Source of the DNA: Cupriavidus pauculus
GTDB taxonomy: Bacteria; Pseudomonadota; Gammaproteobacteria; Burkholderiales; Burkholderiaceae
Assembly (NCBI RefSeq): GCF_008801835.1
Contig: NZ_VZOW01000048.1
Span: 1 to 39,080, forward strand
Length of the DNA stretch: 39,080 nt
Reading direction: 5' to 3'
Under the pieces are notes generated by a model. It saw only the letters and a program-made list of their open reading frames with translations. It had not been told where the DNA came from and did no database searches. Shown here one piece after another: positions 1-7,017 of this stretch. Position numbers and translations under genes: made by a program. The stretch's first letter is position 1, and each line of letters starts with the position of its first letter.

Positions 1-344
1 TCGAGAACCAGGGTGGCGTGGCCAGCGGCAAGATCTTCAATATTGGCAATCCTGCCAATATCCATTCGGTGCGCGAACTGGCGGAGATGATGCTGAAGAT
101 GGCGGCCGACTATCCGGAGTACGCGGACGAGGCGCGCAAGACGAAGATCGTCGAGACGTCGTCGGGCGAGTTCTATGGCAAGGGCTACCAGGATGTGCAG
201 CACCGCGTGCCGAAGATCGACAACACGATCAATGAGCTGGGGTGGAAGCCCGAGGTGACGATGGAGCAGGCGCTGCGGCGGATCTTCGAAGCGTACCGCG
301 ACAAGGTGGTGGACGCCCGCACGCTGGTCGACGCTGGCAACTGA
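1..344 (+). CDS. NAD-dependent epimerase/dehydratase, ArnA C-terminal / UDP-xylose synthase-like (3' fragment)
   Basis: The gene enters from the left edge; the open frame runs from base 3 to a TGA at 342-344, leaving about 113 C-terminal residues. What remains is the substrate-binding end of an extended short-chain dehydrogenase/epimerase: a FNIGNP segment followed by a helix (SVRELAEMML), then a conserved tail (DVQHRVPKIDNT, LGWKPEVTMEQALRRIFEAYR) typical of the ArnA dehydrogenase domain and of bacterial UDP-xylose / UDP-4-keto-pentose synthases, which decarboxylate UDP-glucuronate. The Rossmann fold and the Ser-Tyr-Lys catalytic residues lie outside the window, so the exact product (UDP-4-keto-arabinose or UDP-xylose) cannot be settled here. 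It probably belongs to a surface-polysaccharide or lipid A modification locus to the left. The 118 bp after it contain a perfect inverted repeat. Confidence 0.8.
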   Translation, partial: ENQGGVASGKIFNIGNPANIHSVRELAEMMLKMAADYPEYADEARKTKIVETSSGEFYGKGYQDVQHRVPKIDNTINELGWKPEVTMEQALRRIFEAYRDKVVDARTLVDAGN

Positions 345-410
345 GGCGCGCGGCGCAGTCGGTATTTGCCTGTAGGGCAGGGGCGCGGCGACTGAGGGTA
401 GACTATGCGC

Positions 411-431
411 CACGCGCGATGGTCGCGCGTG
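411..431. promoter_or_regulatory. Perfect 9-bp inverted repeat ahead of the TonB receptor
   Basis: CACGCGCGA, a TGG spacer and TCGCGCGTG form a perfect 9-bp inverted repeat ending 4 bp before a possible GTG start (436) and 31 bp before the preferred ATG (463) of the TonB-dependent receptor. No T-run follows it, so it is not a typical intrinsic terminator for the upstream gene. It could be an operator or an mRNA hairpin affecting translation; which one is inference. Confidence 0.5.
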
Positions 432-462
432 CGAGGTGTCTATCTTTCGGAACGCGCCCCCC

Positions 463-2577
463 ATGCACGCTACCGGCAGCACCCTGTCATTCATTCTCGA
501 ACGCCGCTGCCTGGCCATCGCCAGCTGGCTCGTGCCGTCGGCGCTGGCGGTCTGTTCGCCCGCCGATGCGCAGGAAACCGCCACGCTGCCCGACGTCGTG
601 GTCAGCGCCAGCCGCAACGAGCAGCGCCGCTTCGATGCGCCAGCCGCCATCGACAGCATCGCGGTCAACCCGTTCACGGCCACGTCGCCTCTGGTCAATC
701 TTTCCGAACTGACGCTGACCAGCCCCGGCATTGCCGTACGCGATCGCCAGAACTATTCGCAGGACCTGCAGATCGCCGTGCGTGGCTTTGGCAGCCGATC
801 CACTTTCGGCGTGCGCGGCGTGCGTCTGTTCGTCGATGGCATCCCGGCCACCATGCCCGATGGGCAGGGACAAGCGTCCACCTTCGACCTGGCCAATGCG
901 GAGCGCGTGGAGATTTTGCGCGGACCGTTCGCGCAGATGTACGGCAACGCGTCGGGCGGCGTCGTGCAGGTATTCACACCTGATCCTCCCACCAAGGGTT
1001 TCACCGGCAGGGCTTCGTCGGGCTTCGGTTCCGACGGGCAATGGCAGGCCGGCGTGTCGCTCGGTGGCGGCAACGACAAGCTCGGCGGCACACTCGACGC
1101 GTGGACCTATCAGACCGACGGTTATCGCGATCACAGCGCCGCCCGGCGCTATCAGCTCAATGCGAAGATCGTCGCGCAGCCGACGTCCGCGACCCGCATC
1201 ACCGGACAATTCAACTACTTCAACCAGCCGCTGGCCGAGGATCCGCTCGGACTGACCCGTGCGCAAGCCGAAGCCAATCCGCGCCAGTCCGTGGCCGCCG
1301 CCACGCAGTTCAACACGGGCAAGGAAGTGGAGCAGACGCAGGCCGGTGTGGTCGTCGACCATCGACTCGGCGAGCGCGACAGCCTTAGCTTTCGGCTCTA
1401 CGGCGGCGGCCGCCAGTTGACGCAGCGGCTCGGCTTCAGCGGCGCGGCGCCGTCATCGGCGGGCGGCATCGTCGATCTGGATCGCACCTATGGCGGAGGC
1501 GCGCTGTCATGGACGCGCAAGACTACCGCCAACGGCCTGCCGCTGCAGTGGACCGCCGGCATCGAAGCCAATGGCATGCGCGATGCGCGCCATGGCTACG
1601 TCAACAACAACGGGCAACAGGGCGCTCTGCGGCGCGACGAAACCGACGAAGCTGCCGACTATGGCGCGTATGCGCAATTCAACTGGACCGTGCATCCGGC
1701 CTGGGAACTGGTGGGCGGCGTGCGGGCCAGCATGGTGCGGTTGCGCATCGACGACCATTTCGTCACGGCGGCAAGTCCCGATGACAGCGGCACGTCGACG
1801 TATCACAATGTCAGCCCCGTGCTGGGCGCGGTATGGCACGCGCATGAAACGCTCAACGTCTACGCCAATCTTGGCCGCGGCTTCGAAACGCCGACGCTGA
1901 CCGAAGTGGCCTATGGCCCCGGCGGCACTGGCGCCAATCTGGGCCTGCAGGCATCAACCAGCCGCCAGGGTGAAATCGGCATGAAATGGCAGTCAGGTGG
2001 TCAGCGGCTGGAAGCGGCGCTGTTCGATGCGGACAGTCACAACGAAGTGGTGCCGCTATCGAACGACAACGGCCGCACGGTCTACCAGAATGTCGACGGC
2101 GTGCGCCGCCGCGGTCTTGAACTCGGATGGCGCGGTGCGTTCGGCGCCGCGCAGCGCTTCACGGCGGGGCTCGGCTACACCTATCTCGATGCGTATTTCG
2201 GCGAGTCGTTCGTCAACGCGCAGGGCGCAACCGTGGCGGCCGGCAATCGGCTGCCCGGCACGGCGCGCCACAGCTTCGGCGCGGATATCACCTACCGTCC
2301 CTGGGGACAGTGGATGGTTGGCGTGGAAGCCAAGGCCGACAGCAAGGTATACGCCGACGATCTCAACACGCAGGCCGCGCCGGGCTACTTCATCCTTAAC
2401 CTGAAGACCGGCTACACGTTCAAGCTCGGCGGCACGCAACTCTATGTGTTTGGCCGTATCGACAACGTGGCCGATCGCCACTACATCGGCTCGGTGATCG
2501 TCAACGAAGCCAATGGCCGCTACTACGAACCGGCGCCGGGACGCCGTTTCTTCGTGGGCATGCGCGCCTCGATGTGA
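463..2577 (+). CDS. pqqU: TonB-dependent outer-membrane receptor, YncD/PqqU-like
   Basis: About 704 residues from ATG 463. The frame is also open from GTG 436, but neither start has a convincing Shine-Dalgarno sequence, and the signal peptide (hydrophobic stretch ending near PADAQ) reads best from 463. A TonB-box-like segment (LPDVVVSAS) is followed by the plug domain, with QDLQIAVRGFGSRSTFGVRG, VDGIPATMPDGQGQ and ERVEILRGPFAQMYGNASGG. A 22-strand barrel follows, and the protein ends in a receptor-type terminal strand with VGMRASM at the C terminus. These blocks and the late IGSVIVNEANGRYYEP segment match, nearly word for word, what I recall of E. coli YncD, now known as PqqU, the TonB-dependent importer of the redox cofactor PQQ. 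PQQ as substrate is therefore a family-based inference. No pqq biosynthesis or PQQ-dehydrogenase gene is in the window, so it may scavenge exogenous cofactor. The gene stands alone, between an epimerase gene and an MFS exporter. Confidence 0.85.
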   Translation: MHATGSTLSFILERRCLAIASWLVPSALAVCSPADAQETATLPDVVVSASRNEQRRFDAPAAIDSIAVNPFTATSPLVNLSELTLTSPGIAVRDRQNYSQDLQIAVRGFGSRSTFGVRGVRLFVDGIPATMPDGQGQASTFDLANAERVEILRGPFAQMYGNASGGVVQVFTPDPPTKGFTGRASSGFGSDGQWQAGVSLGGGNDKLGGTLDAWTYQTDGYRDHSAARRYQLNAKIVAQPTSATRITGQFNYFNQPLAEDPLGLTRAQAEANPRQSVAAATQFNTGKEVEQTQAGVVVDHRLGERDSLSFRLYGGGRQLTQRLGFSGAAPSSAGGIVDLDRTYGGGALSWTRKTTANGLPLQWTAGIEANGMRDARHGYVNNNGQQGALRRDETDEAADYGAYAQFNWTVHPAWELVGGVRASMVRLRIDDHFVTAASPDDSGTSTYHNVSPVLGAVWHAHETLNVYANLGRGFETPTLTEVAYGPGGTGANLGLQASTSRQGEIGMKWQSGGQRLEAALFDADSHNEVVPLSNDNGRTVYQNVDGVRRRGLELGWRGAFGAAQRFTAGLGYTYLDAYFGESFVNAQGATVAAGNRLPGTARHSFGADITYRPWGQWMVGVEAKADSKVYADDLNTQAAPGYFILNLKTGYTFKLGGTQLYVFGRIDNVADRHYIGSVIVNEANGRYYEPAPGRRFFVGMRASM

Positions 2578-2606
2578 GCGCGGCGCGCATCGGTCCGGCG
2601 TGCGAA

Positions 2607-2628
2607 GCGGGCGATCTTCGCCGCCCGC
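2607..2628 (+). terminator. Possible terminator hairpin after the TonB receptor
   Basis: GCGGGCG and CGCCCGC form a 7-bp GC stem around an 8-nt loop, 30 bp after the receptor stop codon. There is no clear U-tract (ACTTGCC follows), so it is a weak intrinsic terminator or just an mRNA-end hairpin. A second small imperfect inverted repeat (CTAAGGT-TGC-ACCTTTAG, 2653-2670) lies closer to the next gene and could be an operator for it. Confidence 0.35.
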
Positions 2629-2692
2629 ACTTGCCAGCCGCGCGCCACGGGCCTAAGGTTGCACCTTTAGCCGCTGCCCCCGTGTCGACGCC

Positions 2693-4135
2693 ATGTCGCT
2701 AGCCACGCCCCCCGCCCAGACCGACACCATGCCCCAGGACCCCAAGCTGCGCATCATGCTGTGGGTGGTGGCCGTCGGCTTTTTCATGCAGACGCTCGAC
2801 TCGACGATCGTCAACACCGCCTTGCCGTCGATGGCGCGCAGCCTTGGCGAAAGCCCGCTGCGCATGCAGTCGGTGATCATCGCGTACTCGCTGACGATGG
2901 CCGTGATCATTCCGGCGTCGGGCTGGCTGGCGGACCGCTTTGGCACGCGCACCATTTTTCAGGTTGCCATCGGGCTGTTCGTGCTGGGATCGCTGCTGTG
3001 CGCGTGGGCGCCCACGCTGCCGTTCCTGACCGCCGCGCGCGTGGTGCAGGGCGCGGGCGGGGCGATGCTGTTGCCGGTTGGACGGCTGTCCGTGCTGCGC
3101 ACATTTCCGCGCGAACAATATCTGCAGGCGCTCAGCTTTGTCGCCATCCCGGGCATGATCGGTCCGCTGATCGGACCGACGCTGGGCGGCTGGATCACGC
3201 AGACGTTTTCGTGGCACTGGATCTTCCTGATCAACGTGCCTGTCGGCATCATTGGCGCGTTGGCCACGGTGCGGTACATGCCCAACGCGCGGTTGCCGGG
3301 CATCGGCCGCTTCGACGCCACCGGCTATGCGTTCCTGGCGATTGCGATGGTCACGCTGTCGTTTTCGCTGGATGGTTTGGCCGAGATGGGCTTCCAGCAC
3401 GCCACTGTGCTGATGCTGCTGATTGCCAGCATGGCGGCGCTGACCGCCTATGTCCTGCACGCCAACAAGAGTCAGACGCCGTTGTTCCCGCTGAAGCTGT
3501 TCCGCATTCACGCGTTCAGCGTGGGCCTGCTGGGCAACCTGTTTGCGCGCATCGGCAACGGCGCGATGCCGTTCCTGATTCCGCTGACCTTGCAGGTCAG
3601 TCTCGGTTATTCGCCGCTGAACGCCGGCATGATGATGGTGCCGACCACCGTGGCGGGCATGGCGTCCAAGCGGCTGGCCACGCGCCTGATCGAACGCTTC
3701 GGTTATCGTCGCGTGCTGGTGACCAACACGTTCGTGGTGGGACTGGTGATGGCGTCATTCGCGCTGATTTCCCCAACGCTGCCGCTGCCGATTGTACTGG
3801 TGCAACTGGCCATTTTCGGCGCGGTGAACTCGGTGCAATTCACGGCCATGAATACGGTCACGCTGAAGGACCTGAGCGGCGTGAACGCCAGCAGCGGCAA
3901 CAGCATGCTGTCGATGGTGCAGATGCTGTCGATGAGCCTGGCCGTGACCTCGGCGGGCGCGCTGCTGGCCACCTTCCAGGCCGGCATCGGATCGCATCAC
4001 TTCGACGTGCTGCCCGCGTTCCACGCCACCTTTATCTGCGTGGGACTGATCACCTCCGCATCGGCGTGGATCTTCATGCAGCTGGACCCGGAGCAAACGG
4101 CCCCGGCCCCCGCCCAGCCGTCGGAAGAAGTGTAG
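2693..4135 (+). CDS. mdtD: MFS drug/metabolite exporter of the DHA2 (14-TM) type, MdtD-like
   Basis: 480 residues with a 14-segment MFS layout. The N-terminal block (VGFFMQTLDSTIVNTALPSM, then RSLGESPLRMQ), the GWLADRFGTR loop, the GAGGAMLLPVGRLSVLR segment, SWHWIFLINVPVGIIGA and the late NASSGNSMLSMVQMLSMS run all correspond to E. coli MdtD (YegB). It is expected to be an inner-membrane proton antiporter; its substrate is not known. In Enterobacteria mdtD sits with the mdtABC RND pump and baeSR, but no RND or two-component gene is here, so it is a solitary copy. The ATG at 2693 has no good ribosome binding site; ATG 2729 (MPQDPKLRIM) is an alternative start that keeps all membrane segments. 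It converges on the ammonia-lyase gene, with 37 bp between the two stop codons. Confidence 0.85.
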   Translation: MSLATPPAQTDTMPQDPKLRIMLWVVAVGFFMQTLDSTIVNTALPSMARSLGESPLRMQSVIIAYSLTMAVIIPASGWLADRFGTRTIFQVAIGLFVLGSLLCAWAPTLPFLTAARVVQGAGGAMLLPVGRLSVLRTFPREQYLQALSFVAIPGMIGPLIGPTLGGWITQTFSWHWIFLINVPVGIIGALATVRYMPNARLPGIGRFDATGYAFLAIAMVTLSFSLDGLAEMGFQHATVLMLLIASMAALTAYVLHANKSQTPLFPLKLFRIHAFSVGLLGNLFARIGNGAMPFLIPLTLQVSLGYSPLNAGMMMVPTTVAGMASKRLATRLIERFGYRRVLVTNTFVVGLVMASFALISPTLPLPIVLVQLAIFGAVNSVQFTAMNTVTLKDLSGVNASSGNSMLSMVQMLSMSLAVTSAGALLATFQAGIGSHHFDVLPAFHATFICVGLITSASAWIFMQLDPEQTAPAPAQPSEEV

Positions 4136-4172
4136 GGCGCAGACGCCACCAGCCGCCTTCCGCCCCATTCAT

Positions 4173-5141
4173 TTAGCCGCCCATCAATTCGCAAAAGCGG
4201 GCGATATCGACATTTCCGCCACTGATGATGACGCCGACGCGTTTGCCTTTCAGCGCGTCCTTCATCTGCGTGACGGCCGCCAGGCCAAGGCAGCCGGTCG
4301 GCTCGACGATCATCTTCATGCGCTCGGCAAAGAAGCGCATCGCCTGCACCAGCTGGGCGTCCGATGCGGTGACGATGTCGGTGACGTCGCGCTTGATGAT
4401 GCCGAATGTGTAGTTGCCGAGATACTGCGTCTGCGCCCCGTCGGCAATCGTCTTGGGCGTGTCGATATGGACGATCGAGCCGCTGCGCAGCGATTGCTGG
4501 CCGTCGTTGCCGGCTTCCGGTTCGACACCGTACAACTTGCACTGCGGCGCCAGTGCGCGCGTGGCCAGCGCCGTGCCCGAAAGCAGGCCGCCGCCGCCGA
4601 GCGGCGTGAACAGCGCGTCGAGCGTGCCCACTTCCTCGAACAGTTCCTTCGCCGCCGTGCCCTGGCCGGCCAGCACATCGGGATGATCGTAGGGCGGAAT
4701 CAGCGTCATGCCGTTCTTCTCGGCGAGGTTGCGGCCAATCGCCTCGCGGTCTTCCTTGTAGCGGTCATAGACCACCACGTTGGCACCGTAGCCCTTGGTG
4801 GCAGCGATCTTTGCCGCGGGCGCGTCGTGCGGCATCACGATCGTGGCCGGCATGCCGAGCAGTTTGGCCGACAGTGCGATGCCCTGCGCGTGATTGCCCG
4901 ACGAAAATGCCACCACGCCGCCCTTGCGCTGTTCGGGCGTGAACTTTGACAGCGCGTTGAAGGCGCCGCGGAACTTGAAGGCGCCCATGCGCTGGAAGTT
5001 CTCGCATTTGAAAAACACCTCGGCGCCGAGCATGTCGTTGAGCGTACGCGACGTATTGACTGGCGTCCGATTGGCATGGCCGGCGATGCGCTGGGCAGCG
5101 GCTTCGACATCCGCGTAGGTGGGCAGGGAAATGGTCGTCAT
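4173..5141 (-). CDS. PLP-dependent 3-hydroxyaspartate / serine-threonine ammonia-lyase (BhcB-like)
   Basis: 322 residues of fold-type II PLP enzyme in the serine racemase / threonine dehydratase group. The PLP lysine is Lys56 in FKFRGA, the substrate loop SSGNHAQG is at 80-87, the phosphate-binding glycine loop GGGGLLSG is at 182-189, and ISGGNVD is near the C terminus. There is no ACT regulatory domain, unlike biosynthetic IlvA, and the length suits threo-3-hydroxyaspartate ammonia-lyase or BhcB (beta-hydroxyaspartate to iminosuccinate). Which hydroxyamino acid is used cannot be read from sequence by eye. It is the last gene of a three-gene operon, 27 bp after an ornithine-cyclodeaminase-family reductase that could act on the imino acid it makes; this pairing is why hydroxyaspartate is favoured over threonine or serine. 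Confidence 0.8.
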   Translation of the reverse strand: MTTISLPTYADVEAAAQRIAGHANRTPVNTSRTLNDMLGAEVFFKCENFQRMGAFKFRGAFNALSKFTPEQRKGGVVAFSSGNHAQGIALSAKLLGMPATIVMPHDAPAAKIAATKGYGANVVVYDRYKEDREAIGRNLAEKNGMTLIPPYDHPDVLAGQGTAAKELFEEVGTLDALFTPLGGGGLLSGTALATRALAPQCKLYGVEPEAGNDGQQSLRSGSIVHIDTPKTIADGAQTQYLGNYTFGIIKRDVTDIVTASDAQLVQAMRFFAERMKMIVEPTGCLGLAAVTQMKDALKGKRVGVIISGGNVDIARFCELMGG

Positions 5142-5168
5142 GTTGGTCAGGGTTGCAGTGCGGTGGAT

Positions 5169-6176
5169 TTACCAGGGCCAGGCCATGCGCGTGCCGGCGC
5201 CATCGGCCAGGGCCCGTTCATGCAGGAAGCGTGCGACCGTCAGGTCTTGCAGCGCCAGTCCGGTCATGTCGAAAACGGTGATGTCGGTGGGCTTGCGCGT
5301 AATCGTCGCCGCGCCGGTCAGCACGTCGCCGAACTCGGCGCAAGGCAGCTCAGGCGCCCACTGGCATTCGCCGATGCTGCGTGCCTGGTCGAGGTCGTCA
5401 ACCACGATCAGCGCGCGTTCCAGCAGGCCTTCGGGCAGCTCGCGCTTGCCGGTGGTATCGGCGCCCACACAGGTCAGATGCGTGCCCGGCTGCACGGCGT
5501 GCGCATCGAACAGCGGGCCGCCGCCGGGCGTGGCGGTGATGACCACGTCGCTATCGGCCACTGCGGCGTTGCGGTCGGTGGCCAGCGTCACACGGCAACG
5601 ATCGGCAAACAGCGCTTCGAAAGCGGCGCTGCGCGCGCCGTTGGCGCTTATGTATCGCAGCTCGGCAAGCGACGGCATCAGGCGCAGCGCGTAGCTGACC
5701 TGCACGCGCGCCTGTACGCCCGTGCCAAACACGCACAAGCGCCGGCTGTCGGCGCGCGCCAGCGCAGTGAGGCCGAGGCCGCCCGCCGCGCCCGTGCGCG
5801 CGGTGGTGATGGCGTTGCCGTCAAGCACGCAGAGCGGGCGTCCGGTGGCCGGATCGATCAGCATGATGGTTGCCTGATGCGGTTCGCCGCCGCGCGCGCG
5901 ATTGCCGGGCCAGAATCCTGCGGCTTTGAAGCCAAGCAGGTTCTGCTTGCCGACGTCGCCCGCCTTGATGCCGAACACGCCGCCGGTGGCGAGTTTCTCG
6001 CGGATCACCGGGAACACCCGGCCTTCGCGATGGCTGTGCAGCACGAATGCTTCGCGCACGGCTGCCATGACGTCGTCGGGCAGCAGCGCCGCTTCGACGG
6101 CGTGCTTGTCCAGCAGCAGCAACTGCGCGGCGGCGGTGTCGGCGTGGTTGCCGTGCGGGTGGGAAGTGGCGGGCAT
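5169..6176 (-). CDS. Ornithine cyclodeaminase/mu-crystallin family NAD(P)H reductase (BhcD-like)
   Basis: 335 residues from ATG 6176. The frame is open further upstream, but this ATG lies one base after the regulator stop (TGA-C-ATG), which makes coupled translation likely. The family substrate-binding part (REKLATGGVFGIKAGD, LLGFKAAGFWPGN, HQATIMLIDPATGRPL, then NAITTARTGAAGGL) precedes a Rossmann domain (FGTGVQARVQVSYAL). A DVVITATPGG segment and a late TDITVFDMTGLALQD motif follow. The family includes ornithine cyclodeaminase, delta-1-pyrroline-2-carboxylate reductase and BhcD, the iminosuccinate reductase of the beta-hydroxyaspartate cycle. Because it is co-transcribed with a BhcB-like ammonia-lyase, reduction of the resulting imino acid to an amino acid such as aspartate is plausible. 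The family assignment is firm; the substrate is inferred from context. Confidence 0.8.
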   Translation of the reverse strand: MPATSHPHGNHADTAAAQLLLLDKHAVEAALLPDDVMAAVREAFVLHSHREGRVFPVIREKLATGGVFGIKAGDVGKQNLLGFKAAGFWPGNRARGGEPHQATIMLIDPATGRPLCVLDGNAITTARTGAAGGLGLTALARADSRRLCVFGTGVQARVQVSYALRLMPSLAELRYISANGARSAAFEALFADRCRVTLATDRNAAVADSDVVITATPGGGPLFDAHAVQPGTHLTCVGADTTGKRELPEGLLERALIVVDDLDQARSIGECQWAPELPCAEFGDVLTGAATITRKPTDITVFDMTGLALQDLTVARFLHERALADGAGTRMAWPW

Positions 6177-6177
6177 G

Positions 6178-6804
6178 TCAGCGTGCATAACTGTAGACGG
6201 TGGCGCGCGACACACCGAGATGCGCCGCGATGGTTTCCATGGCGCGGCGCACATCGAGCAGACCCGAGGTCTTCAGTTCGCCCAGCAGCGCGCGCCGCTC
6301 TTCCGTCTTCAATGCGCGCGGCGTGGTAGCAAGGCGCGCGGCGAAGGCGTCGATGCGGGCGCGCAGTGCGTCGGCGCCGGTGGGGTCGAGCGTTTCCTTC
6401 GGGCCTTCGGCGGCAGTCTGCACGAACTGGCCCATGGCCATCTGCAGGCTGCGAAACAGCGTCAGATCGACATTCATGCACAGCGCGGCGATATAGCGAC
6501 CGCTGCCGTCCTTGATGCCAATCGACGTGCTTTTGGCTTGCCGTCCATCGGCAAACTGGTTCGCATAGTTGGCCAGTACCTGCGGGTAATCCGGGTCGGT
6601 AATGCGCGCCTGGCCGAGTTCGGTGGTGGGATCGCCCACCTCGCGGCCCGACAGGTTGTTGTGGATTGCCAGGATCGATTGCTCCGGATCGAGCAGGTCG
6701 TGCACCACGACCTCGCAAAAGGGCGCGAGCGTCTGACCCAGCCCGTCGGCGATCTGCTTGACCTGGTCCAGCAATACACGCTGTTCAGCGGTGCGTTTTG
6801 CCAT
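6178..6804 (-). CDS. YheO/DauR-type transcriptional regulator (PAS-like plus C-terminal HTH)
   Basis: 208 residues. The N-terminal two thirds match the YheO-type PAS-like sensor (LAPFCEVVVHDL, SILAIHNNLSGREVGDPTT, KSTSIGIKDGSGRYIAALCM). The C-terminal end is the family's helix-turn-helix (ERRALLGEL, AMETIAAHLGVSRATVYSYAR). DauR, the best-known member, represses D-arginine catabolic genes. Here the regulator is the first gene of its own operon, followed at one base by the reductase and then the ammonia-lyase, so autoregulated control of those enzymes by their substrate is a reasonable inference. The ATG at 6802-6804 sits downstream of a TTGACA element and a small palindrome. Confidence in the family is high; the ligand is unknown. 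Confidence 0.8.
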   Translation of the reverse strand: MAKRTAEQRVLLDQVKQIADGLGQTLAPFCEVVVHDLLDPEQSILAIHNNLSGREVGDPTTELGQARITDPDYPQVLANYANQFADGRQAKSTSIGIKDGSGRYIAALCMNVDLTLFRSLQMAMGQFVQTAAEGPKETLDPTGADALRARIDAFAARLATTPRALKTEERRALLGELKTSGLLDVRRAMETIAAHLGVSRATVYSYAR

Positions 6805-6823
6805 GAGCGCTGCCCATCCCCGA

Positions 6824-6834
6824 CATCAATGATG
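6824..6834. promoter_or_regulatory. Small palindrome in the leader of the YheO-type regulator operon
   Basis: CATCA-A-TGATG, a perfect 5-bp inverted repeat about one base, lies between the presumed promoter and the regulator start. It may be an autoregulatory operator, but short palindromes are common. Confidence 0.25.
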
Positions 6835-6842
6835 CTGGACAG

Positions 6843-6869
6843 TTTGTATAGAGGTGGACGAAATGTCAA
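6843..6869 (-). promoter_or_regulatory. Candidate sigma-70 promoter of the regulator/reductase/ammonia-lyase operon
   Basis: On the minus strand a perfect TTGACA (6869-6864) is followed by TACAAA (6848-6843) or the overlapping TATACA (6850-6845). The spacer is 13-15 bp, shorter than the usual 17, which argues for an activated or weak promoter. It lies directly after the nitrate-operon terminator, so the downstream operon has its own start. Confidence 0.4.
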
Positions 6870-6881
6870 GGTTCGGGCATG

Positions 6882-6917
6882 AAAAAGGCGCGACAAGCAC
6901 TTGGGCCGTATCGCGCC
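6882..6917 (-). terminator. Intrinsic terminator of the nitrate-assimilation operon
   Basis: On the minus strand GGCGCGA (6917-6911) pairs perfectly with TCGCGCC (6893-6887), followed at once by TTTTT (6886-6882). The 17-nt loop contains a further CAAG/CTTG pairing. The stem is about 100 bp after the nasA stop codon and just before the next operon's promoter. Confidence 0.75.
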
Positions 6918-6936
6918 GGCAGCGCGCGCAGACTTA

Positions 6937-7017
6937 GGAGGATTGGGTGGATCCGGTGGATGCGATGGATGCGATGGATTCGGTGGGTGGGGTGGAAGTG
7001 GCGGAAGTGGTGGATCA
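6937..7017. repeat. Nine-copy degenerate 9-bp tandem repeat abutting the nasA stop
   Basis: Nine consecutive 9-bp units fit the pattern GGTGGATNC on the plus strand, from GGAGGATTG (6937) through GGTGGATCC, GGTGGATGC and two GATGGAT-type units to GGTGGATCA (7009-7017). The last unit contains the nasA stop (TGA on the minus strand). Read on past that stop, the same frame stays open through the array and meets TAA immediately after it. Confidence 0.75.

Noticed and set aside
2653..2670. Imperfect inverted repeat CTAAGGT-TGC-ACCTTTAG as an mdtD operator
   Set aside because: Short and imperfect with no supporting context; mentioned only with the neighbouring hairpin.
4173..6804. Complete beta-hydroxyaspartate cycle for glyoxylate assimilation
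   Set aside because: No aminotransferase or aldolase partner and no BhcR-like regulator is in or next to the operon.
6937..7017. 9-bp repeats as a CRISPR array or mobile-element end
   Set aside because: Units are contiguous without spacers, and no cas gene, transposase or target-site duplication is present.
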